Positions 33,281 to 41,524 of a DNA stretch of 46,554 nt are shown in pieces. A program made the translations under genes and the position numbers. The notes under the pieces are model-generated. The model was not told the DNA's origin. It searched no databases and saw nothing but the letters and a program-made list of their open reading frames with translations. Each line of letters opens with the position of its first letter. Position 1 is the first letter of the stretch. This DNA comes from Desulfotignum sp. GTDB taxonomy: Bacteria > Desulfobacterota > Desulfobacteria > Desulfobacterales > Desulfobacteraceae. Location: assembly GCA_011390635.1 (NCBI GenBank), contig JAABSA010000028.1:5080-51633 (forward strand). The letters are read 5' to 3'.

Positions 33281-33370
33281 ATAAATTATCCATTGCATGA
33301 GTTTTTGAGGCTGAATAAATTTCTGATACCCAATGGTATTCAAAACCCGTTATGGTCGAGTTGTTCCGGG
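33281..33370 (+). repeat. Copy B of the ~90-bp direct repeat, upstream of the lipocalin gene
   Basis: Matches 32504-32592. The hairpin is kept and is one base pair longer here (GATACC-CAAT-GGTAT, with the T-to-G change completing a pair). It begins 67 bp after the DsrE gene and ends 76 bp before the lipocalin start. Confidence 0.85.
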
Positions 33371-33446
33371 CTAAGGTCTGAAATATCTTGAATTGTGGGC
33401 CAGGTCTATTGATAAAAAACTGTTATATGAGTATCAGGAAAGCACC

Positions 33447-33962
33447 GTGAAAAAAATATTCCTTCTGATCAGTGTATTTATCTTTAATGGCTGCCTGGGT
33501 ATGCCAGAGTCTGTCCAGCCGGTTACCGGGTTTGAGCTGGAGAGATATCTTGGCAAATGGTACGAAGCAGCACGATTAGATCATTCATTTGAAAAAGGGT
33601 TGAGCCAGGTGACTGCGGAATACAGACTCACAGAGGACGGGGGTGTTTTGGTTCTTAACCGTGGCTTTTCTGAATCTGAAAATGAATGGAAAGAAGCTGA
33701 GGGTAAGGCCTGTTTTGTGAACAGCGATTCAGAGGGCTATCTGAAAGTTTCATTCTTTGGGCCGTTTTATGGGTCCTATGTGATTTTCGAGTTGGATCAC
33801 GAAAACTATCAATATGCTTTTGTCTCCGGCCCAAGTACAAAATACCTGTGGTTGTTGTCCCGGACACCTTCAGTAGGAAGAGAAGTTATTGAAAGATTCA
33901 TTGAAATGTCCAAGTCGCTTGGTTTTGATACAGATGGCTTGATTCTTGTGCAACACAGATAA
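33447..33962 (+). CDS. blc: Lipocalin lipoprotein (Blc-like)
   Basis: 171 residues. A lipoprotein signal peptide ends in the lipobox-like FNGC (Cys about 16), predicting a lipid-anchored product in the outer or inner membrane. The lipocalin domain follows: YLGKWYEAARLDHSFEKGL (the GxW motif with Trp and Tyr) near 39-55, VTAEYRLTEDGGVLVLNRGF, YLKVSFFGPFYGSYVIFELD, YAFVSGPSTKYLWLLSRTP, and a C-terminal helix. Bacterial lipocalins bind fatty acids or lysophospholipids. Start: GTG 33447 has AGGAA 6 nt upstream and gives a proper signal peptide; the frame is open to 33393 without a site. Preceded by copy B of the 90-bp repeat. Confidence 0.9.
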   Translation: MKKIFLLISVFIFNGCLGMPESVQPVTGFELERYLGKWYEAARLDHSFEKGLSQVTAEYRLTEDGGVLVLNRGFSESENEWKEAEGKACFVNSDSEGYLKVSFFGPFYGSYVIFELDHENYQYAFVSGPSTKYLWLLSRTPSVGREVIERFIEMSKSLGFDTDGLILVQHR

Positions 33963-34283
33963 CAGACAAGTGTCTTTTGGTGGGCGTACTACAAATTTTA
34001 TCCGGCTATTTAACAAGCCCTGGCATGATGAGTTGACGTCCATAATATAAAAACAGCTTCTTCTGGTACTGTTCAGAAAGAAACGTCACAAGGCCCCTGG
34101 ATTGCCAAGGGCATAAGAGACCCAGCGTGAAAAAATCTATGACACCAGATTTACATAAACTGAACCAGTTCATCATCCGGGTTGCACATATCCACATGGG
34201 CCATAAGGAATTATCCAGCTCATCAATGGACTGCCGGAAAGCGGGTCTGGCATTAATAGAGAAGGGTATATCCGATTTCCATC
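33963..34283. other. Stretch without an intact gene
   Basis: About 320 bp after the lipocalin gene. On the minus strand, broken reading frames run on from the SRAP relic (next entry), with a frame shift after its stop; one frame contains INARPAFRQSIDELD, which I cannot place in a family with confidence. No ribosome binding site, terminator or RNA gene is seen. Confidence 0.5.
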
Positions 34284-34493
34284 CTAAAAACCATCAGCAA
34301 TGATCAGGCACCGCCGTTTCCTAAACGATTCCCTGAAGCTGGGTTTTTGATCCAGTGTCTCCATACTGGCATTGATGTGTCCAGTTCCTTTCTTTTCTTT
34401 TGCCCAGGATGGTATCAGTCCCCAGGCCAAAAGGCCCAGGCGCATTTTTGATTCATGCATGACAATTGCCGGCCCCTGCTGGCACAAAGACAA
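34284..34493 (-). pseudogene. Relic of an SOS response-associated peptidase (SRAP/YedK/HMCES family)
   Basis: About 70 residues of the middle of an SRAP protein survive on the minus strand: LLAWGLIPSWAKEKKGTGHI, NASMETLDQKPSFRESF and RKRRCLIIADGF. In intact SRAP proteins the last words are followed by YEWK; here a TAG stop comes directly after ADGF. The N-terminal Cys2, which forms the DNA crosslink, and the C-terminal His are both missing. The 5' side is cut by the SMP-30 relic on the other strand. Confidence 0.7.
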
Positions 34494-34731
34494 ATTGTTC
34501 TATACCGAATACGGCGCACATACAGTCAAGACATGGGATGGAAAAACCAACCAAACATTCTGGCAACAAAATGGCTGTGGTCCCTCTGCAGTTGTTCCCG
34601 TTGCCAACGATGAGATGTTGGTGACCTGTTATGATTCAGGTGAGATTGTCCGCATTTCCAGTACCGGCAAAACGGTTAAAGCCTATAAAAATGACAAAGA
34701 CGGACAGACCTTTTTGGGACCAAATGACTGA
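34459..34731 (+). pseudogene. Relic of an SMP-30/gluconolactonase-like gene
   Basis: About 85 residues from the N-terminal part of an SMP-30/gluconolactonase/LRE-family beta-propeller: GPCWHKDKLFYTEYGAHTVK, TWDGKTNQTFW, GCGPSAVVPVANDEMLVTCY, ISSTGKTVKAYKNDKDG and a stop right after LGPND, which in intact proteins is the metal-binding Asn-Asp followed by two more thirds of the propeller. The signal peptide is replaced by sequence belonging to the SRAP relic. No ribosome binding site is found. Confidence 0.65.
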
Positions 34732-34873
34732 AGACTTTAAAACAATGAATGTGCTGAACAGAACCTTTACAACCTGATTTTTCCAACTCACCCAAAGAAT
34801 TTTTTGGAATTATTTCTGATTGACAATCCAGCAGACAACTGATACGGCAATAAAAAAATATAAGGAGGGCATT

Positions 34874-37804
34874 GTGAAACTGAAACTCACCGTTTTTTTG
34901 CTTTTATCTGTGCTTTCAGCTTATATTCCCGCATGGGCTGGTCTAACAAAAACAGAAGTATCCCAGCTGTATGTATCCATTTTTGGACGTGCATCAGAAG
35001 GCCAGGGAAATACCTACTGGCAGACATTCGAAGACATGATATCCGCAGCAGATGCCATGCTCGACACACAGGCTGCCCGGGATTATTTCGGAACCAGTTT
35101 GAATTCAGATCAGGCGTTTATTGATCACATCTATTTGAACACCTTGAATAAAGATTACTGGGATGACCCCACAGGAATCACTTACTGGATAAATGAACTC
35201 AACAGCGGTAAAACCCGGGGGGAAGTGGTGACTCAACTGGTGAGAGTGATAGGAAATTACGCCCCGGGCCGCCCGCATTACGACCCTGACGACGCTGCCA
35301 CTGTTACCGCCTACCATCAGTTTACCAATCGTGTCGCCGTTTCCGATTATATGGCGGATGCGATATGGCCTCCGCCATCTGACTGGAAAACGGTTACCCA
35401 TTTCGGACTGGGGGCCTTGCATGTGACAGACGAAGCCGCATCTGTTTATGCGGCTCAGCAGATAATCGATACCTTTTCCGATGTGCCCGCTGCCGACCTT
35501 TTTATTGCTGATTATACCCCACGAAACGGGCCTGCCGGTTCTCCTGTCTTTCTTCAATTACAAGACCCGGTTCTGGAAACCGATGAACTGGAGGGTTTTT
35601 TTAATGACCAGGAAATCGCTGTTACCGGCATATCGGAAAATGTTGTTCAGGTCATGATTCCCAATGACGTTGCTTCCGGGTATATTGCAGTGAAGGCTGG
35701 AAATTCGGTCAGTAATGCCGTATATTTTGATACAGAACAGATGATCGTTACTCCACTGATGACCGCAGATGTCAATCCATCTTCCCAGGAACAGTCAATC
35801 AGCCATAACGGTGAAATCACTGTCACCCTGCCCCCGGACCTGCTGGACCAGGAAAGGACCTTGACCCTGTCGCAGGTAACCGGTGCACCGGCAAATTCAA
35901 TTAATCCCTTTGCTGCAAACATTGTTTTTGATGTCAGCCTGGAAGGAATGGAGCAACTTGCCGATTATATAGAAATCACAGTCAAATATGATCCAATGGC
36001 CCTGCATCCGGATTATCCGGCAGCCGATCAATTGACAGCCATGCGGTGGGATGAGGCTGAACAGTCCTGGCTTCCCCTGCCTTATCAGGTAAATAGCGAG
36101 TCCCAGACCCTCAGTTTTTATACAGATCATTTGAGCCTGCTTGGAATTGGAATACTTGTGACTGGATCAGCAGCGGTCGGCATTCCTGTAACCTGGGTGG
36201 GGGAAAAACTTTTGAATGATGTTTATGTTACTCCTGGTTTGTTTGAAGGCAATTTCAGACTTCTTTACAGCAAATCATCCATACTGGAACATCCCAATTT
36301 AAATGATACAGCATGGTCAAAGACAACCTATAAAAACCATATTTTCCCTTTGGCGGCATACCGGCTGGAGCATCCTCATTTTATCCAGGATATAGGAAAT
36401 CTTCTTGAAACAGCATTGTCAAACTATGTCGATGTGCATGGTTTTCAAGATCCCATTTTAGAGCCCGGCAGTTTATGGGGCATCTCGGTTAATCCGATTA
36501 CCGTCAAAGTGGATTCATGGTGGGTGTGGCTTGCCGGAGATCCCAATTATGAAAAACTGTTTGAAAACATACATCTGCCCACCCTGTATTTAAACGATTT
36601 TGATCCGCCGGAGTATTTTGCCTATGGGACCATGGCCCATGAACTGTTTCACCGGATACAAGCTGAATATTACGGGGTATCCGGATTTTTATATCCTTCC
36701 TGGAAATGGTGGATTGAAGCTGCTGCTGAATATGCCGCATACAGGATCGCATGGCCGGGCAAACAGCTGGATGGTCATCTAAATGGCATGGAAGCGGATT
36801 TTTTCAGTTACCCCATCAATCATACCGGTGTGCCATCCGGCTGGGATGATAGAGCATATGAGTATGCGGCATCGGTTTTTATACAGTTTCTTGTGGAAAA
36901 AAAGGGACTTGATTTCAGGGAAATGGTGGAATATGTCGCCCAGGGTGATCCGTTGTCCAGACTGGATGAGTTTGTGTTGTCGAAACATTCCGTGTCCTTG
37001 AAAGACTATTATGCCGAATTTGCGGCCTGGGCTATTTTTTCTCAGAACGGGTTCATGGAAAAACTCGGGTTCAGTGCAGCCGATATCGCCGGACCGAATG
37101 GAAAAGACAGCTTTTCAATACCTGAAAATCAAACTCTGACTATTTCAGTTGCCGCTGAAAGTGATGACATGGTTGTCAATGTGTATATTACGGAAGAAAA
37201 CAAACGGTTTTCCGGCGATGTCACCCCTTCTCTGCAAGGCACGTTAAAAAACGGGGACAGCCTTGATATGCCAGTGCGTAATTTAGGTCAATCCAACCTA
37301 TTGTATTTACTGGCGGTCACCGGCAAGGCACAAGACACACTTGAGCCGGATTTCATCGGTGATACTGTAAGATATATTCCTCAGAAAGAACTGACGGTGA
37401 CCGTTTCTAATCAAGACAAGAATCCTGTGGAGAAAATACAGCGTTCTTTTACTCTGGAAGGAAGCTATCTGGCAAAACTGTGGCCGGTGGAATTAGACAT
37501 CCTGCCGCAAGAGCTCCCGCCGGGGAATTCATTCAGCTTTACCGGTAAGCGCAGAGACGGGATAGCCCGAAATGGGACGATGACCTTCTACAATGACGGC
37601 ACCCATGAGTTCAGTGTCCAGGATGCCGACGGTCAGGTGAATGCAGGCGGCAGCGGCACTTGGAGCCAATATGGTTCTTCTATGACTATTCTTTTCAGCG
37701 GTGTCATGTCCCCGTGGTATGGGCAGGTTACTGAAGAGAGTCCGGACGGGTTTGTACTTGCCGATACCGGGCATGGTACGTATACTTTTACAAGACAGCA
37801 GTAA
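34874..37804 (+). CDS. Exported 976-residue protein with DUF4214-like region and zincin-like HELFH motif
   Basis: A signal peptide at about 1-23 (KLTVFLLLSVLSAYIPAWAG) predicts export. Residues about 28-180 resemble DUF4214 repeats (VSQLYVSIFGRASEGQGNTYW; HIYLNTLNKDYWDDPTGITYW). Residues about 215-290 look IPT/TIG-like. About 300-430 is a beta-rich part with ITVKYDPMALHPDYPAADQL. A central domain follows with H589-E-L-F-H593 in MAHELFHRIQAEYYG and a Glu (E615) in WWIEAAAEYAAY 22 residues later, a spacing seen in gluzincin metallopeptidases. The last about 200 residues are beta-rich. No type I secretion or LPXTG signal is visible. Start: GTG 34874 has AAGGAGGG 5 nt upstream. Peptidase activity is inferred. 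It lies alone in the accessory region. Confidence 0.8.
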   Translation: MKLKLTVFLLLSVLSAYIPAWAGLTKTEVSQLYVSIFGRASEGQGNTYWQTFEDMISAADAMLDTQAARDYFGTSLNSDQAFIDHIYLNTLNKDYWDDPTGITYWINELNSGKTRGEVVTQLVRVIGNYAPGRPHYDPDDAATVTAYHQFTNRVAVSDYMADAIWPPPSDWKTVTHFGLGALHVTDEAASVYAAQQIIDTFSDVPAADLFIADYTPRNGPAGSPVFLQLQDPVLETDELEGFFNDQEIAVTGISENVVQVMIPNDVASGYIAVKAGNSVSNAVYFDTEQMIVTPLMTADVNPSSQEQSISHNGEITVTLPPDLLDQERTLTLSQVTGAPANSINPFAANIVFDVSLEGMEQLADYIEITVKYDPMALHPDYPAADQLTAMRWDEAEQSWLPLPYQVNSESQTLSFYTDHLSLLGIGILVTGSAAVGIPVTWVGEKLLNDVYVTPGLFEGNFRLLYSKSSILEHPNLNDTAWSKTTYKNHIFPLAAYRLEHPHFIQDIGNLLETALSNYVDVHGFQDPILEPGSLWGISVNPITVKVDSWWVWLAGDPNYEKLFENIHLPTLYLNDFDPPEYFAYGTMAHELFHRIQAEYYGVSGFLYPSWKWWIEAAAEYAAYRIAWPGKQLDGHLNGMEADFFSYPINHTGVPSGWDDRAYEYAASVFIQFLVEKKGLDFREMVEYVAQGDPLSRLDEFVLSKHSVSLKDYYAEFAAWAIFSQNGFMEKLGFSAADIAGPNGKDSFSIPENQTLTISVAAESDDMVVNVYITEENKRFSGDVTPSLQGTLKNGDSLDMPVRNLGQSNLLYLLAVTGKAQDTLEPDFIGDTVRYIPQKELTVTVSNQDKNPVEKIQRSFTLEGSYLAKLWPVELDILPQELPPGNSFSFTGKRRDGIARNGTMTFYNDGTHEFSVQDADGQVNAGGSGTWSQYGSSMTILFSGVMSPWYGQVTEESPDGFVLADTGHGTYTFTRQQ

Positions 37805-37886
37805 ATGATGTGCGATTTAGCAGATAGGGAGGCGTGACTATAAGATTTCACCCTTAACTTGACCATGTATAGAATGGCCATTATTG

Positions 37887-39002
37887 TTAATACCAGAAAA
37901 ATCTGATCACCTGAATAGCTTGATGCACATCCAGTTTATGGCGGTTGTAAAGACCGGTCAGGCTGTCAGTAATGGAAAGCTGCTCCAGTTCGATATTTTT
38001 TTTCTCAAGCAGGGCATAGGCTCTGGATATTTTGCGGTTGAAACCTTGTACCTTTTTGAGACAGACAACCGCTGCCGCCATTACCAGGCCCAAACCAATG
38101 GAAACCTGCCAGACAAGGGTGTAATCCACCTTTTCTTCCAGGCTGATGGATATTCACCGGTCCACCATCCCGATGCGATTTTCCGAAAGCCCCCTGAGAT
38201 TTCCCACAAAAAATTCGTCACTGCGGGTGGCAATCACCAGGGGCAGTGACAGATAAGGGCGGGTAAAAATCAGTTTGGTATTGAATCGGGAAGAGGGAAC
38301 GATCGCAGGCAGCATATCTGACTCTTTTTTGAAGACAGCATCAACTGCCTCTTTCAGACTGCCGGAAACCTGTTCCATCAGTCTGATGCCATGTGTTTGA
38401 GCCGCCATATCAAATCTCTGGGCGGCAATACCGGCATGGGCATTCTGGTCGTCCATAAAATCCAAAGGATACCAGTTTTTATGAAAACTAAGTCTAAAGC
38501 CTCCGTGCTGTTTTGTATGGGCATTGATCAGATCCCGGATATCGGGATAGGCCTGCATATAGTCTTTGTAATAAATTCCGGTCTCCATCCCAACAACCCT
38601 TCCCTTCAGGGTTTCCACGCCGTTGTAGGAAAAACTGTTCTCCCGGGTATATACCACGGTGGGGATCAGGTAATAGGGGGTGGTGAACCGGGTGAATGCC
38701 TCCCGTTCAGGGGTATGGGATATCTCTGTAATGGCATCTACTTCCCCATTTCTGAATTTGGTGAGACTTTCCTCCCATGTTCCGGGAACAAAGGTAAATG
38801 CTATTTTGATTTTTTCAGAAAGCAGATTATCGGTTATTTGTGCTGTTTTCCGGTCCCAGGCTCTCAGGACCTGTTTATCCACCCCAATTATCAGTCTGCA
38901 AGCATAGCATAGATCAAATTTTTGTGATATGCAGTATCTGAATAAAAGAGGGTATTTTTGCAATGGGTATTTATATTTTTCATCAGATATTGTAATATCC
39001 AA
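37887..39002 (-). pseudogene. Broken sensor diguanylate cyclase (periplasmic SBP_bac_3 domains, GGDEF remnant)
   Basis: One reading frame interrupted by a TGA at 38156-38154. The part before it is SBP_bac_3-like (GTWEESLTKFRNGEVDAI, TPYYLIPTVVYTREN, FHKNWYPLDFMDD, FTRPYLSLPLVIATRSD). After the stop come ISISLEEKVDYTLVWQ, a membrane helix, and LSITDSLTGLYNRHKLD, the first 15 or so residues of a GGDEF domain, after which the frame ends without the GGDEF motif. In intact relatives a Trp precedes the ISISLEEKVDY-type segment, so TGG to TGA is the likely change. A stretch of the second binding domain also seems deleted. It therefore cannot make c-di-GMP. Confidence 0.8.
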
Positions 39003-39060
39003 AATTTAAAAAAATGAACCGCCACTTGCACCAGAATGACAAGCTAAGGAGGGAGACAGA

Positions 39061-39516
39061 ATGGAAGATCGTTTGAGTGAGATACTTTCACCCTACAAAG
39101 GAAAACGGGATGCGCTCATCCCGATTCTGCAGAAAGTACAGGCAGAGCTGGGTTATCTGCCGGATGAAGCCATGCTTGAAATAGCCAGGGTAACCGGCCT
39201 GCCTGAAAGCAGGGTATTTGCAGTGGCATCCTTTTATGCCCAGTTCCGGTTCACCCCCAGGGGCAAGCATTCCTTTATGGTATGCCGGGGTACTGCATGC
39301 CATGTCCGGGGAGCGGAAAAAATTCTGGAAGAAACAGAAAGGGCGTTGGGCATTGTTGAGGGAGAAACCACTGAAGACAAAGAATATACCCTGGAAACCG
39401 TGGCATGTATCGGTTGCTGCGCCCTGGCACCCTGTGTGATGATCGACGAGGATGTGGAAGCCAAACTGACTCCCAAAATGGTTTCGGAAATTATCGACAG
39501 GAGGAGAGCACAATGA
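39061..39516 (+). CDS. NuoE-like [2Fe-2S] subunit of a formate dehydrogenase/diaphorase
   Basis: 151 residues. Thioredoxin-like ferredoxin of the NuoE/HndA/HylA family. The four cluster ligands are in CRGTACHVRG (about 80-89) and CIGCCALAPC (about 120-129), and the N-terminal helical part (LIPILQKVQAELGYLPDEAM) is typical. It would hand electrons between the FMN site of the NuoF-like partner and its other Fe-S centres. AAGGAGGGAGACAG precedes ATG 39061. It overlaps the next gene by 4 bp (ATGA). With the NuoF-like protein and FdhA (convergent, 2 kb on) it most likely forms an NAD-linked, possibly electron-bifurcating, formate dehydrogenase. Confidence 0.93.
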   Translation: MEDRLSEILSPYKGKRDALIPILQKVQAELGYLPDEAMLEIARVTGLPESRVFAVASFYAQFRFTPRGKHSFMVCRGTACHVRGAEKILEETERALGIVEGETTEDKEYTLETVACIGCCALAPCVMIDEDVEAKLTPKMVSEIIDRRRAQ

Positions 39517-41426
39517 CCATGACATTTGCTGACATACAGAAACAGGCCCGGGAGGAATGGGATGCCCTGCAAAAAGGCAAGGATCCGCAGATCGCCGTCG
39601 GCACCGCCACCTGCGGCAGATCAGCCGGCGCCATGGCTGTGGTCAAGGCGTTTGAAGAAGAGCTGGCCAAAAAAAACATCACCGCCCACATCCGGGAGGT
39701 CGGGTGTATCGGCCCTTGTTACGCAGAACCTTTGGTGAACATCGACAAACCCGGCAAACCCACTATCAGCTATAAAAATGTCACTCCTGACATGGTGACC
39801 GAAATCGTGGATGCCTACCTGCTGGGAGATGACCCGTTGCCCCAGTATACACTGGGCAGTTTTGGAGAAGGGGCAATCAAAGGGGTTACCAGAATTCTTG
39901 ACACCCCTTCCTTCAAACCCCAGGAGCGCCGGGTGTTTCGCAACTGCGGCATTATCGATCCCACCAACATCAATCACTACATCGCCAACCAGGGATATGA
40001 GGGACTGCACAAGGCGCTGACTACCATGAGCCAGCAGGATGTGGTGGATGAAATGAAAGCCTCCGGCCTGCGGGGCCGGGGCGGCGGCGGATTTCCCGCC
40101 GGCCGCAAATGGGAGGCCGGACTGGTAGCAAAAGGTACCCCCAAATATGTGGTGTGCAACGCAGATGAAGGGGACCCGGGTGCATTCATGGACCGGGCCG
40201 TTATCGAAGGAGACCCCCATTCCGTGCTGGAAGGCATGATCATCGCCGGGTACACCATCGGGGCGGAAACCGGGTATATCTATGTCCGGGCGGAATATCC
40301 CCTGGCCATCAGACGTCTGGAGCGGGCCATTGCCCAAGCCCATGAAAAGGGATTTTTGGGGAAAAATATCATGGGCACCGACTTCAACTTTGAAATCAAA
40401 ATCTTTCCGGGTGCCGGGGCCTTTGTATGCGGCGAATCCACCGCCTTGACCTTGTCCATCGAGGGCAAGCGCGGTATGCCCCGGGTAGCCCCCCGCCCGA
40501 GAACCACGGAGATCGGGCTCTATGACAAACCCACCCTGCTGAACAATGTGAAAAGCTTTTCTTCGGCCCCCATGATCATCTCGAAAGGCGCAGAATGGTT
40601 TGCCAGTGTGGGAACCGAAAAAAGCACAGGCACCGCCATTTTCGCCCTCACCGGTGCGGTCAACAACTGCGGTCTCATAGAGGTGCCCATGGGTATCACC
40701 CTGCGGGAGATCATCTATGACATCGGGGGCGGTATTCCGGACGGCGCCAAGTTCAAGGCGGTGCAGACCGGCGGTCCTTCCGGTGGCTGCCTGCCCGCAT
40801 CCCTGCTGGACACCCCCATTGACTACGACTCTCTGGATGAAGCCGGCTCCATTATGGGCTCCGGCGGTATGGTGGTCATGGATGAAAAAACCTGCATGGT
40901 GGATGTGGCCCGGTATTTTCTGGATTTTACAGAGATTGAATCTTGCGGCCAGTGTGTTCCCTGCCGCCTGGGCACCAAACAGCTGCTGGAAATCTTACAG
41001 GAAATCTGCAAAGGCAAGGGAAGAAAAGAAGACATGGATGTGCTGTATGACCTGAGTCTTTCCGTGCATGCAGGCTCCATTTGCGGACTGGGCCAGACAG
41101 CAGCCAACCCGGTGTTGACGACACTGCGCTATTTCAGGGAAGAATATGAAGCCCATATCTTTGACAAATGCTGTCCGGCAAAGGTATGCAAATCCTTGAT
41201 TTCCTTTGTCATCAGGGAAGACAAATGTGTAGGATGCGGCATTTGCGCCAAATCCTGCCCGGTGAACGCTATTACCGGGGAAAAGAAAAAGATGCATGTC
41301 ATTGACCAGGCTGTCTGTGTCCAGTGTGGGGTGTGTCAGGAGAAATGTCCTGCAAAATTCAGTGCTGTGGACTGTGTGTCACCCAGGATAAAAACGAAAA
41401 TACCTGAAAAAATAACAGCAGAGTAA
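39513..41426 (+). CDS. NuoF-like NADH/FMN subunit with N-terminal and C-terminal ferredoxin domains
   Basis: 637 residues. The N-terminal thioredoxin-like [2Fe-2S] domain (about 28-90) has CGRSAG and VGCIGPCYAEP. The NuoF core has GRGGGGFPAGRKWE for NADH, CNADEGDPGAFMDR for FMN, GAGAFVCGESTAL, and the [4Fe-4S] motif SCGQCVPCRLGTKQL near 490. The C-terminal two-[4Fe-4S] ferredoxin has CVGCGICAKSCPVNAITG and CVQCGVCQEKCPAKFSAVDC. This layout (HylB/HndC/HydB) is that of flavin-based bifurcating or NAD-linked hydrogenases and formate dehydrogenases. Start: GGAGGAG precedes ATG 39513, which overlaps the NuoE stop; the frame extends further upstream only by chance. Confidence 0.95.
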   Translation: MTMTFADIQKQAREEWDALQKGKDPQIAVGTATCGRSAGAMAVVKAFEEELAKKNITAHIREVGCIGPCYAEPLVNIDKPGKPTISYKNVTPDMVTEIVDAYLLGDDPLPQYTLGSFGEGAIKGVTRILDTPSFKPQERRVFRNCGIIDPTNINHYIANQGYEGLHKALTTMSQQDVVDEMKASGLRGRGGGGFPAGRKWEAGLVAKGTPKYVVCNADEGDPGAFMDRAVIEGDPHSVLEGMIIAGYTIGAETGYIYVRAEYPLAIRRLERAIAQAHEKGFLGKNIMGTDFNFEIKIFPGAGAFVCGESTALTLSIEGKRGMPRVAPRPRTTEIGLYDKPTLLNNVKSFSSAPMIISKGAEWFASVGTEKSTGTAIFALTGAVNNCGLIEVPMGITLREIIYDIGGGIPDGAKFKAVQTGGPSGGCLPASLLDTPIDYDSLDEAGSIMGSGGMVVMDEKTCMVDVARYFLDFTEIESCGQCVPCRLGTKQLLEILQEICKGKGRKEDMDVLYDLSLSVHAGSICGLGQTAANPVLTTLRYFREEYEAHIFDKCCPAKVCKSLISFVIREDKCVGCGICAKSCPVNAITGEKKKMHVIDQAVCVQCGVCQEKCPAKFSAVDCVSPRIKTKIPEKITAE

Positions 41427-41447
41427 ACCCAAAAGCATTCTCATTCC

Positions 41448-41493
41448 GTCGGAACCGAATGGCTGTTTCATCCGGTTCCGACACAGCCTTTTC
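41448..41493 (+). terminator. Terminator after the NuoF-like gene
   Basis: A perfect 10-bp stem (GTCGGAACCG at 41448-41457 with 41473-41482), a 15-nt loop and a T-rich tail, TTTTCTT, a few bases on. It separates the diaphorase genes from the Na/Pi cotransporter. Confidence 0.75.
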
Positions 41494-41524
41494 TTATGGT
41501 AATTTTTGAAAAACCGGGAAAATA

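Noticed and set aside
32504-33370. Integron cassette array (attC sites around the DsrE gene)
   Set aside because: The repeated sequences lack recognisable RYYYAAC and GTTRRRY ends, and no integrase is in the window.
38154-38156. In-frame TGA in the sensor diguanylate cyclase as a third selenocysteine codon
   Set aside because: Relatives have Trp, not Cys, at this point, no stable hairpin with a suitable loop lies 15-20 nt downstream, and the gene is also truncated and internally deleted; a nonsense mutation is the simpler reading.
32331-39002. tRNA-Leu as the integration site of a genomic island
   Set aside because: I found no second copy of the tRNA 3' end and no integrase or transposase in the region to its right, so an island boundary cannot be shown.
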